This document shows positions 25,550 through 35,716 of a stretch of DNA of 64,000 nucleotides, piece after piece. A program made the position numbers and the translations under genes. Under the pieces are notes generated by a model. It was not told the origin of the DNA. It made no database searches and was given only the letters and a program-made list of their open reading frames with translations. The DNA is from Pseudisothecium myosuroides. Lineage: Eukaryota > Streptophyta > Bryopsida > Hypnales > Lembophyllaceae. How positions within the stretch are numbered: position 1 is the stretch's first letter; every line of letters starts with the position of its first letter. The stretch is from assembly GCA_951799445.1 (NCBI GenBank), contig OX637291.1, positions 8,744,501 to 8,808,500 on the forward strand, read 5' to 3'.

Positions 25550-25800
25550 ATGAGGTTGTTTGTTTTGTTTGTTATGGTGAGATTTCTAAACCCTAGCATC
25601 CACTAGTTGCATTTGTAGTAATGTCGAAAAGCCCACTGCAAGTAGGGTATTATATATGGACTTTGTTTCGTGGTGTTCCAACTCACGGTTGAGAAGATAT
25701 TGAATTTCAAATTTTTTATGAATAAAAAAAAAATTATTTTTATTTTTATTTTTATTTCATTATATTGTGGCAATGGCACAAAGCACAGTAGTTACATTTG
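25550..25800 (+). repeat. 240-bp dispersed repeat, copy 1
   Basis: It starts near GTTTGTTTTGTTTGTTATGG and ends near TGGCAATGGCACAAAGCACA. Three further copies are recognisable at 49,505-49,745 (same orientation), 52,495-52,740 and 53,488-53,700 (both inverted). The shared A/T-rich end and lack of clear inverted repeats leave the class open; it could be a retroelement tail or an LTR fragment. Confidence 0.6.
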
Positions 25801-26367
25801 CATTCCCCCTCAAATAATTTAGGGCAGACTTCCTTGTGGAGTTGGAATTGCAAAACAAATTTCAAGTTGAAGTAGATTTATCTTGTGAATAGGGAGAAAC
25901 TACATTTTTGAACAAACTTGTTGTCAAACTAAAAGCAACCCCAAAGTTTAAATTCTAGAAGTTGTGAATTTGCTTCCCCCCCCCTTCCTACTTCTCATCG
26001 GCCTCTCCTTGTTATTTTGTCATCCAACAATTCTAATTCTTCTCTTCCAAATATTGTACGTAGAAATTCTCGAAAGTCGTTTGTCTTTTTCATAAAGTTT
26101 GACCAATTTTCATACATCTAGTATCGCCCCAACCTTTGCATAAAAGACAGGTAGCTGAAATGTTTCACATATTTTGAAGTTGAAATTGAAGATGGATGTG
26201 TTTTGCATCATGCAATGGTTCTCAATTGCATCCCTATCTACACACATACTCCCTTTGACTCAAAATAAAGTCTACGGTATAACCCCCATTTTCACTAGAA
26301 ACCACAAATATATTTTGAGACAGAGGTATTCACATTTTAGCCTAAAAAATCATGGACAAGTGTAAGG

Positions 26368-26660
26368 TAGAACTGACCAATACCACCATCCACCCAATTC
26401 CACCACCTACATGACCCCTTCCATTTGCATCAATGGTCCATCCATTACCACAATCTTACCAATCCTTTACCATGATGGCACTGCACTTGGGGAGCAAACA
26501 CCTCAACCCACGTTTAACATGGATCTATCCACGTTTCAACATTTTAGCACAAAAAACTCTCTTCTTGTCGGAATGCCTTCATTTTTTTGTGCAAATGACT
26601 TCTCTCAAGCTTTTCAATCTCTGAAAGAAAATATGGAAGCTGACAAATAGCTTCTCTAAA
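26368..26660 (+). repeat. Dispersed repeat, copy 1 of a pair
   Basis: It shares CCATTTGCATCAAT and following CCATCCATTACCACAATCTTA-like blocks with 57,868-58,330, in the same orientation, along most of its length. A 79-codon open frame lies in it, but the other copy does not keep that frame, so it is not supported as a gene. Confidence 0.55.
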
Positions 26661-26883
26661 GCAAAGCACCTACTGTAGATAGCAAATCTGTGTAGTAATG
26701 GACTGATCTACCTTACATAGGAGGGGAGGAACAGTCTTTTGGATATACTTCACTGCCGCTTACCCTATCTTTTTGAAGGTCGAATCTGACGCAGGAAACT
26801 CACAGCTTTGCCTCATCGTTCCCCGTAAGTTCAGCCTTATCAACAAATGTCTGTCTGGGTTTCTCAACCCAGACTAATTTCAG

Positions 26884-27147
26884 TGACTAGTCTTCGGTAG
26901 ACTTGATCATACTGTACCACCATTCAACTTGCTTCTGCAATCGATCCATCCATCCGCCAAGGCGACTCAAAGCATGTGAGATTGTGAGGGACTGAATGGA
27001 CCACTTTGAAATCTTCAGATCGGGGAGGCGCCTTACGTTACGCCGGTTAGTTAGCCTCTTGCAAATTGAAAGCGAACGCAGATTGACTGACTGAGTGCCT
27101 CGGATGTTGCCGGCATTCGCCTCTTTCTTGCAGTTGTTGCTTGCCAA
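26884..27147 (-). pseudogene. Possible gene fragment, unidentified
   Basis: This minus-strand frame of about 85 codons lies in sequence of near-balanced base composition, unlike the AT-rich surroundings. It lacks an ATG start. The translated stretch contains a leucine-spaced portion (LRSLSICKRLTNRR, then RRLPDLKI), which faintly recalls leucine-rich repeats but is too short to call. No splice-linked neighbours were found. It may be a decayed exon or chance. Confidence 0.2.
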
Positions 27148-27191
27148 TAATGTTCAAGGAAGTTCATTTGCACTGCAATCTAGTTAACTAA

Positions 27192-27550
27192 AGCATCCCC
27201 ACCCGTCTCATGCTTGAAAAATGGATGACTCGTTGCCAGTGGCTTGTAAAATTGCCCCACCGGGCTTGCATAATGGATGAACTTGTTAAAAGGTCGGGCC
27301 AAAAGCCTCCAGTGGCTTGCAAAACCGGGCTCTTTTGCAAGCCAAAGCGCGACTTGCAAACCGCATGAGATTATCACCTTTTGCACTTTCCCAACAAGCA
27401 TGGACTTGGTTAGTGAATGTGGACGTAGCTGATTGGAACATGATGGCCTCTTAGCACGTTGTGGGTGGGGCGACCCTTCTTCCCTAGCTTACAAAATGGA
27501 TTGGCAGGCTTGCAAAATGGCTTGCATTTTCCCAGCCGGATGGGGATGCT
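27192..27550. mobile_element. AGCATCCCCACC-type MITE, copy 1
   Basis: A 359-bp segment with ends AGCATCCCCACCCG and the complement of AGCATCCCCATCCGG. Size and terminal pattern match the element at 47,289-47,657. Internally it is built of many TTGCAAGCC / GGCTTGCAA motifs. Non-coding. Similar AGCATC(T/C)CCA ends are common in plant MITEs. Confidence 0.65.
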
Positions 27551-28235
27551 CTTACAGTAGCATAGTTGCTATTTTTTCTTTTCAACAGTCAACATAAACC
27601 AACCTACGACAAGCAAATGATCCATCACGGACACCGAGGGACATAACATTGTCTAATGCCTCCAGGGGTTCTCCAACCTAGAAGGTATAACTTTACAAAG
27701 ATACCTTCTTGTTGTGACTTCAGTTGAGTTCAAAATTCAAAATTGGTCGAGGTTTCCCATTCTCTAGTGTTTTCAAGCAGACTTCCAGTTGTAATGTTAG
27801 AGCTGTCCCTAGATTGGAGGGAGCAAAAGGGGGCCCTAGCATTGCTTAATAATGGTATAGAAGCCAACCCTTACACTTTGTCAGAAGTCCTCCCAAAGCA
27901 ATCCCACAATCTATTCCTACACATTCCATAGTCAGTACAAATGTCAAATGTCACATTGAATGCCCTTTTTCACCCAATGAAAGGTTGAGGGTCATCAAAG
28001 GTTGAAGGTCATCAGTCTCTACACTAAAAATTGTCTTGAGGGTCAATGACATGAAATGTCAAGTACTTGTATCATAAATGTCAATATATATTTGTCAATT
28101 ATTATAATAAATTTAGATTAATGTTTTTTTTGCCACTATTAAAAATATTCTCAATATTAGGGAAGAAGATTGGGATGACATCATTTGTAGTTTTGTACAT
28201 TTACTAGTAGTGCCATTTGCAAAGTTATTTATATG

Positions 28236-28237
<2 letters not shown>

Positions 28238-28273
<36 letters not shown>
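28238..28273. repeat. (AT)n microsatellite
   Basis: An uninterrupted AT run of about 36 bp. Confidence 0.95.
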
Positions 28274-28276
<3 letters not shown>

Positions 28277-28861
28277 CAACAATAAATATAATTAGTAAAA
28301 ATAAATTTAATACAATGTACAAAGGCATGTCATAGAATATGACTAATTTTGTAGTATTCAAAAAATAATTCAAAAAATAATTTTAAGACCATTAAAAATA
28401 AATATATAAAATTGAATTAAAAGGATTGCAAACTTTGAGATTCATTGATCTCTAAATTGTGATTGCATAAATCTAAAGCAATTTTGCTTCAAATTTCTAA
28501 AAGTATGCATTATCTCCTATAATGCAACATTTTGAGTTGGCAAATGCAAAGAGGTTCCAACATACAAAAGAATGCAATATTTTGATCCCATATGTAAAAG
28601 CTATGAAGGGTCAAAGTTTGGTTTGGTAGGTGTTCCAAAATTGTTTTTTCAACATAGGTATACATTATTTTTGGAGATGTACATAGAATGATGATGATGG
28701 TGGTTTTAAACAAGGTTCAATTTTGGATGTACCTACTTTAACCCCTGACATGAACATGCCCTCATTTCATGCCAATCCACTAAAACAGTCACTTCTCACT
28801 CTTTCTTATCACTACAATCGGCACACCCAACATTCCACCATGTCGAAAACAACCATCATAC

Positions 28862-29245
28862 TCTATACAAAATAATGAAATTAGGTTGCCTTACCAACTA
28901 GGTCGCCTTACATAAGATAAATTACCTCATGACTCAATGCTTGTCCACAAAATAGTGAAATTAGGTTGCCTTACCAAGAATAAATTATCGCATGATTCAA
29001 TGCATGTCTACAAAATGATGAAATTAGCTTGCCTTACCAAGAATAAATTACCTCATGACTCAATGCTTGTCCACATGGAGGCACATACAACTCTCTGAAC
29101 CAGCTTCAAACTAATGCACTAATCTATGCCATACACATAGCTCTAGATTGAATGCATCATTGTCCAATAGCGGTGAATATTTATATAGTGCAGATTGTTG
29201 AGAAATTAATGCAGGGCCGCAACCTAATTTCACTATTTTGTGTAC
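28862..29245. mobile_element. MITE with triplicated left end
   Basis: The right end, CAACCTAATTTCACTATTTT, is the complement of a motif GTGAAATTAGGTTGCC that occurs three times at the left: (T/G)GAAATTAG(G/C)TTGCCTTACC at about 28,876, 28,956 and 29,019 (spacing 80 and 63 bp). The same family occurs at 46,925-47,179, where the left end is single. So this copy shows tandem amplification of its terminal region. Non-coding. Confidence 0.65.
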
Positions 29246-29248
29246 ATA

Positions 29249-29745
29249 AGGTAGCAACACCCATAAGCGTTAGTGTACCCTGACACCAACTCTAGAGTTC
29301 CCTTAAAGTGCTCCCAAAAGTTTCTTGAAACCGTGTTCATTCTTAATTGTGGTTGGTGGTCTCTGATTTTTTTAGATTTTGGTACTAGAATCGAGGCAGA
29401 TTTATTAGAGTGCGGTATAGGGTGACCTAGGGAGTTGTACTTTGAAAATTTGTAGAAATCAGATGCCTTATCCAAAAATTCTAATTTTTTTTTTGAAAAT
29501 TCATGATTTTCAATTGCTAACATTGGGAAAATATTTTTTTAAGAAAAATTTGCCTCCAACTGTACTGAATTCCTTATTTTGACGGTTATGGGTGTTCCTA
29601 CCTTAAATCTCCAAAATCAATAAGTAGGTACGTTGAAGAACATCTATAAAAAAAAACACCTTGACCCTTCATAACTTTTGCATGCGTTAGAACTTCCTTT
29701 CATTTGCCAACAAGACAAAAGTGTCACGCTTCTCTGTCCCTACCT
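29249..29745. mobile_element. AGGTAGG-family MITE, copy 2
   Basis: Bounded by TA, with left end AGGTAGCAACACCCATAA and right end CTGTCCCTACCT. A second, internal copy of the end (GGGTGTTCCTACCTTA) lies at about 29,590-29,605, matching the left end better than the outer one, so the element is composite. It contains the CTTTTGCAT block shared with the other copies. It ends about 290 bp upstream of the GH31 gene's TATA box. Confidence 0.65.
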
Positions 29746-30034
29746 TAATCCAGGTTAAAAAATGGCAACTGCAGTAAACAACACAAAAAACAAAGCTTCG
29801 CCAAACGTCACGAATTCCAACGCAAGGTACGTAAAACCACCCACTGGAGGTAAACTCACAGAAAAAGAAACAGTCCCCACTCCCTTGATTTGCGCTAATT
29901 GACTCTCTCTCTTTTTCAGTCCTTGTGGTCCCAAAAGAGAAAATGGGGACGAAGCAGTCCCGAAAGCAGGAAGCACACTCATTTTTCTGCAGTGTCAAGC
30001 ATTCAAGCCGTCTGCTACGAGTCAGTCGGGCCTT

Positions 30035-30040
30035 TATAAA
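30035..30040 (+). promoter_or_regulatory. TATA box of the GH31 gene
   Basis: TATAAA within CCTTTATAAAAGG, roughly 630 bp upstream of the start codon. Transcription would be expected to start about 30 bp downstream, near 30,065-30,070, giving a leader of about 600 nt unless a leader intron is removed. No experimental start is known. Confidence 0.55.
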
Positions 30041-30297
30041 AGGAAGCCTCATCAGCCACTCTCTCCCATTCATTCTCTGCCGCAGCCAAGCTTATTAAGC
30101 TTACTTGAAGTATTCTTTCCTTGCTCCCTTTCTTCGTGATTACCGAGGCCGGCTCTCCATATCAATCATCTTTCCATTCCATCCTATTCCATCCTATTCC
30201 ATTGCCGGACCAGTCTGTAGCATCACAGCAAGCTGCATCCAATTCGGGACACATTCTTCGGTACAATTGATCAGCTGCTGCAGTTGCAAAGAGTTTG

Positions 30298-30363
30298 ATG
30301 GTTGCAGTACGTGGTTGCAGTTTTCTTTGCAAGCTCAGTTTGGAGTATTTCGGGATCCATTGA
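30298..30363 (+). promoter_or_regulatory. Upstream ORF 1 in the GH31 leader
   Basis: The first ATG after the predicted transcription start opens a 21-codon frame ending in TGA at 30,361-30,363. A second upstream ORF of three codons (ATG AGT TCG TGA) lies at 30,571-30,582. Both precede the main ATG at 30,667 and could reduce its translation if the leader is not spliced. Confidence 0.45.
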
Positions 30364-30666
30364 GTGATCGGGTGTTGCGTCTCGTAGAGAATTTGTCGAA
30401 TTTGACCTTGCGAGTTCGTGAGGGAGAAGGTTTCAGGAGTTCGTGAGGGGGATTTTTTATTTTTTATTTTTTTTGAGGGTGGTGGGGATTTGGTGGGATT
30501 TTGAGTGTCTTGGGGATTTGTTGCAGTGGGTTTCGTTTGTGAGTTTGGTTGGGGGAGAGATTGGATAACCATGAGTTCGTGACGGTTGGTTTTGGGGAAT
30601 TGATACTCTGGTGGTGAGTTTGGGACTCGATACTCTGTTTCTTGCGCGGCGGAGAATTTTTTCAAG

Positions 30667-33600
30667 ATGGGTGGTGAGAAGGTGATTGCGTTGCTCGGGG
30701 TCGTGTTGTTGTTGTTGTTGTTGTTGTTGGGCTCTGTGAGCTGGAGCGATGCGCTCTCTCCGAAGGCGTTGAGGAGCGTAGGGCTGGGGCACCGGATGAC
30801 GTCCGTGTACGACTTCGAGGACGGGTCGGGATTCGTGGCCAATCTGGAACTCATCCAGCGGACGGCGGAGGTTTATGGTCCTGACATCAGTCCCCTGCAA
30901 ATGGTTGTTAGGTATGTTTCTTGATGAGCTTTTGTCAGTTTAATTTTGTCAATTGCGGCGTGTATTTCTGTTTTCTTGAATTCGTAGCGTACTTCAGAGT
31001 CGCTACTTTCATCAGGTGGTGTGCACTCAATGTTGGAAGTTGCCGTCCTCCTCCTTGAGGTGGACAACAATTTTCAACGGTGAAGCCTCTGTCATGTTCA
31101 CGCTTGTGATCAGAGAGTCATCTTCATACTCCCGTCAGTGTAGACTCGTCGTGTTATTCAGTCATTGAGAGAAGATGGGTTTCGAATCACCATCCCTTCG
31201 TGCTTTGTGATCAGAGACTCATCTCCATGTTGTCAAGAGTATGAACTCATCCTCTTCTGTTCAAAAATTGACGGAAGATGAATTCATGTTCTGTGGTTGT
31301 TGAGTTTTCTTCGTGCTTTGTGATTCTGTGAGTATTCTGAAACTCGCTAATGGTGGAAACTGGTTGCTCTGTGGTTGTGTGTTTCCAGGTACGATAGCGA
31401 CGAACAAGTGCACGTCCACATCACGGACTCAAGGCAGAAGCGCTGGGAAGTCCCGCAAGAGCTCATCCCTCGTCCCGCGGTCTCCTCTCTCGCGACCCAC
31501 ACAAGTCCGAAGCGCGCTCTTGGGACTGATCAGCAGGAACGTCAGTTGGAGGTTTCCTACACTGTGGAGCCTTTCGGCTTCGCCATCACGCGCACCTCCA
31601 GTGGCGAATGTCTGTTCAACTCCACCCCATCGCATGATGTCGCCTTCAACTCCATGGTGTTCGAGGACCAGTACCTTGAGATTTCCACTCACCTCCCTCG
31701 CAACAACTCTCTCTTCGGCATTGGCGAGAGCACTCGCCCCGACGGGCTGCGCTTGACTCGCGACCGCATGTACACTCTCTGGGCGACGGACATGGCGGCT
31801 TACACTGTTGACGTCGACCTCTACGGCGCGTACCCTTTCCACATGGACGTCCGCGAGAATGGCGCCACGCATGGCGTTCTCTTGCTCAACAGCAACGGCA
31901 TGGACATCTTCGTCGGGAAAGACGAGCTCACGTATCATGTGATCGGCGGCGTTTTGGATTTTTACTTCTTCTCGGGACCAACGCCGCTTGCGGTTGTGGA
32001 TCAGTACACACGTCTTGTGGGGCGTCCTGTGGGCATGCCGTACTGGAGCTTTGGTTTCCATCAGTGCCGGTGGGGGTACGACACGATTGATGATCTTAAG
32101 TACGTGGTGGAGCATTTTAAACTAGCCAGCATCCCGTTAGATACCATTTGGAGCGACATCGACTACATGGAAGCTTACAAGGACTTCACGTTTGATCCCG
32201 TGCGTTATAACGAAAACGAAGTTCGCGCGTTTGTTGAGGAGCTTCACGAGAATGGGCAGCACTATGTCCCCATTTTGGATCCAGGAATCAGTGTGCAATT
32301 CGAAAAGTATGCAACGTTGGACCGCGGATTGGAGCAGGACATCTTTCTGAAGAACGAATTCGGGAATAACTACCTCGCGCAAGTGTGGCCGGGGCCAGTG
32401 TACTTCCCGGATTTTCTCCACCCGAATGCGACGTCGTGGTGGACCACCGAAGTCGCGGAGTTTCACAAGAAAGTCCCGTTTGACGGGCTGTGGATTGACA
32501 TGAACGAGGCGTCGAATTTCTGTACGGGATCCGCGTGCTCGTTTGAATCTGGTGCAACAAATCTCAAAGGAAAAGACACCAGTAACAACAAATGTGTATT
32601 GCATTGCGTGAACGGGACTTCCAGATTCGACCACCCGCCGTACAAGATCAACCGCAACGGCTCCTACACCAGCATCGGCGACAAGACGATCGCCATGACG
32701 GTGAAGCACTGGAACGGTGCGATGGAGTACGATGCACACAACTTGTATGGGCTGTCTGAGTCGATTGTCACCAAGAAGGCGCTCACGACGGTGACGAAGC
32801 AGCGGCCGTTCATTCTTTCCAGGTCGACCTTTGTGGGCTCCGGCGCGCACACGGCGCACTGGACGGGGGACAACAAAGCGACCTGGGAGGATCTGAAATA
32901 CTCTGTTGTGAGTGTTATGAATTCCGGGATGTTCGGGGTGCCCATGGTGGGCGCGGACATCTGTGGATTCGCAGGGAACACCACCGAGGAGCTTTGCAGG
33001 CGCTGGATGCAGTTGGGCGCGTTTTATCCGTTTTCACGTAACCACGCTGGCATTGGAACCTTAAACCATGAGCCGTATCTCTGGGAGTCTGTCGCAGCTT
33101 CATCACGCACAGCGCTTGGGTTACGTTATAAACTGTTGCCACATCTTTACACGCTCATGTTCGAGGCCACCAAGAGCGGTGCGCCCATTGCGCGCGCGCT
33201 CTTCCTCGCTTTTCCAGAAGATCTCGCCACGCTCGCCATCAACCATCAGTTTCTCCTCGGTAACAGCATTTTGGTTTCTCCTGTCGTCTCTCCCGGTGTC
33301 ATCACTGTTGAAGCGTACTTCCCAAAAGGCATTTGGTACAACCTCTTCGACTTCTCACGAGTAGAATCTCGTGGTGAGAAGTTTACCTTACCTGCACCAG
33401 AAGATTCTATCAACGTCCACCTTCACGAAGGGCAAATCCTGCCAATGCAGGAAGCGAGGTTAACTTCGGCCGAAGTGCAGAAGTCCCCACTTTCGCTTGT
33501 GGTTGCATTCGGGAAGTCTTCTTCTGCTTCCGGGAAACTGTTTCTGGACAATGGTGTGGATTTGGAGATGGATATTCGAGAAGGCTCATCGACATGTGTG

Positions 33601-33885
33601 CAGTATTTTGCGGAGCGAGACGCGGGGAGCTTGGTGGGGCGTGTGATTGCAGGCGAGTATGCGCTTGCGCAAGGCATGGCGCTGCAGAATGTGAAGCTTC
33701 TGGGGGTTTCTAAGGCGCCGAAACGAGTGGTTGTGAATGGGGATACAGTCGTGGAGAAGGTGAAGTTTGATGGTGAGTTTCAATCTCTGGAGATTTTTGG
33801 GTTGAATGTGCCGGTGGGGAAGGACTTTGAGATGAAGTGGGAGATGCACGACGACGAAGAGTCTGCGAAGTGGGCGTCGCAGTGA
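30667..33885 (+). CDS. Secreted GH31 alpha-glucosidase-like enzyme
   Basis: This is a retaining glycoside hydrolase of family 31, which in plants removes terminal alpha-glucose (maltose, starch ends) or alpha-xylose (xyloglucan) in the cell wall or vacuole. Coding exons are 30,667-30,911 and 31,389-33,885, joined by a 477-nt GT..AG intron inside the Arg82 codon, giving 913 residues, the usual plant length. A leucine-rich signal peptide covers about residues 1-29. Visible motifs are GFHQCRWGY (304-312), WSDIDYM (336-342), the catalytic nucleophile Asp452 in WIDMNEASNF (450-459), RSTFVGSG (560-567), the acid/base Asp576 in HWTGDN, and GVPMVGADICGF (598-609). The C-terminal beta domains are complete. 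WSDIDYM favours alpha-glucosidase over the xylosidase branch, which I recall as having NDDDHM at that place; this is inference. Several N-glycosylation sites fit secretion. The start is the first in-frame ATG giving a signal peptide. Large antisense frames are shadows of its GC-rich exon 2. Confidence 0.95.
30706..30729 (+). repeat. (TTG)8 coding microsatellite
   Basis: Eight consecutive TTG leucine codons form the hydrophobic core of the GH31 signal peptide. Slippage here would change the length of the core by whole residues without breaking the frame. Confidence 0.95.
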
Positions 33886-35716
33886 AGATGAGGATGAGGA
33901 TGCGTTGGCTCACTCTTCTTTGTATATAATTGTTGAGCTGCAATTTTTCTGCCGTGGCGATGCGATGCGATGAAACGACGAAATTTTCCTGCCGTGGTAC
34001 ATCAATTCTTGTATAATTAATTTTGCACTTATATATATTGATCGTTTCGTTGAGACGTTTGTTATCTCTTCCATTGCTAGTAGTATAGCAGTGTAATTAC
34101 TGCTGATGTTGTAGATTGGCCCTTGGAAGAGATGAGGAACATTCATATAGAATTCTTATAGTCAAACAACAGTTTATTGGGACGAGCCCCTGAATGTGGG
34201 GTTGCTCCTTCCTTCTGTGGCCTGTGCTGCTCTGTACTACTGCGTTTTGAAATATAATCTGAAGCAGCGGTGGCTTGCCGAATTTAAAATTTATTTCATT
34301 TCACCTTTCTCTGGCTATCTGTGTGTAACTTCTGCATCCCCTGTTTGTCTGTGTTATTAGAAACTGCACGCTTTCTGTCAATTTACGGTTGTGAAGATCA
34401 TTTGGGATATTCGTTATTATTGCAAGCTAGCAGCCACACTGTTTTCTTCTGTGAGGGAATTCTGGATTTCTGTGACTTTCTGAGGCTCTGGAATTCTAGA
34501 TTCCCGCCCTTCTTTTCTTACATTTCTCGAAAAAATTGATAAATCCTTAGTTGCAAGTTACAAGTTAGCTTGAACACTGTCTGCAATTTCTCTTCTGCTA
34601 AGATTGATGAAAGTTGAGTATATGTTTATGATGACTTGTCTTACACACCCCAAGTTCCATTCTAGACTTGGAATGCATGAAACAAGTAGTTATTGAGTTG
34701 GAGGTACAGTAATTCTAGCGAACTCTAAACTTCATCCCTATTTTTCTTTTCACTTCATCCCTATTCCCTTACTGTTCATTCTTTTTGCTTATTCTTCATC
34801 CCTATTTTGTTGACAAAAAAGTTGAGGTCAATTGACAAGCTCTAAGTTAGCGCATTCTCCATGGAAACTCCATCATCTCCCATTCTTTGTCTGATTCCTT
34901 GACGAATTAGCTTTCAACAACTTCATCGAAACCACAGAGTATTGTATTTTGAGCAGGCCATACAATTATGAACGAAGTAAGTACACTTTAGGTGACAATT
35001 GGTCCGGCCTAATGGAGAACACATGAGCAGCAACAGCCGTTAAGCTGTCCGAGGAGTTGGCCTTCGACACCGTTTCGAGGGATTCCGAGGAGTTGCATCC
35101 TTTTGAAACCGTGATGTGAAGAGGGAGCTTTCAGTTACGCGATCATCTTTACGATTCAAGAGTGAGAGTGGGCTTGCCCAAGTTCATACGAAGTCGGAAC
35201 AAGCTTGGGTATTATAGTATTGAAGTGTGTGGACTGTCAGCTCACTTCACCCACCTCCAAGTCTTCTCTTGTACCCCATTCTTCAAGCTGTAACAAATTC
35301 GGAGAATTCATGAATATACGCAATGCAGGTTTAGATCTGATCTTCAGAATCGGGGTTGAAATAAATCCATTTCAAGCAGCTCGTGGAAGCCTCTAATGTT
35401 TGCCATCGTGTCTGCGTTGCCGTGTTTGCTTGAATGTAAGGTTTTAGAGTTCTATGCACTTGTAGGCTTTAGCCATCTGCACATTCCCATTAACGCTTGA
35501 AAACAGAGAATTCAACAAACTCTGAATCCGCAAAGGCTGAATCTCCAAAGCCTGAAACACCCTGAATGCAGGAATAAACCCTTCTCGCTTGACCCAGACG
35601 TCTTACTGTTTCAGGGTTTGCAAGATCACTTCTTGTCTAGGGTTGCATTAGGGTTGAATCGACACCTTAGATGATTTGAAGCACAAATTGAAGAGTGTTT
35701 GTGGGGGTTCCCCAAA
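33886..35716. other. 3' region of GH31 and intergenic spacer
   Basis: The GH31 3' untranslated region starts at 33,886; AT-rich stretches such as TGTATAATTAATTTT at about 34,010 could serve 3' end formation, but no clear AATAAA is placed. The spacer contains CTTCATCCCTATT three times at about 34,731-34,815. The promoter of the next gene should lie in 35,000-35,700; no convincing TATA box was found. Confidence 0.45.

Noticed and set aside
26411..26650. 79-codon plus-strand frame
   Set aside because: It lies in a dispersed repeat whose other copy at 57.9 kb does not keep the frame.
28862..29060. Short spaced repeats that could suggest a CRISPR-like array
   Set aside because: Eukaryotic context, only three unequal units, and the repeats are the terminal sequence of a MITE.
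29687..30073. 128-codon minus-strand frame over the GH31 promoter
   Set aside because: It spans a MITE end, the TATA region and a non-ATG start; no domain or splice context.
30162..32859. Long minus-strand open frames (up to 240 codons) opposite the GH31 gene
   Set aside because: They lie antisense to GC-rich exon 2 and the leader, share its codon periodicity, and show no domain; they are shadows.
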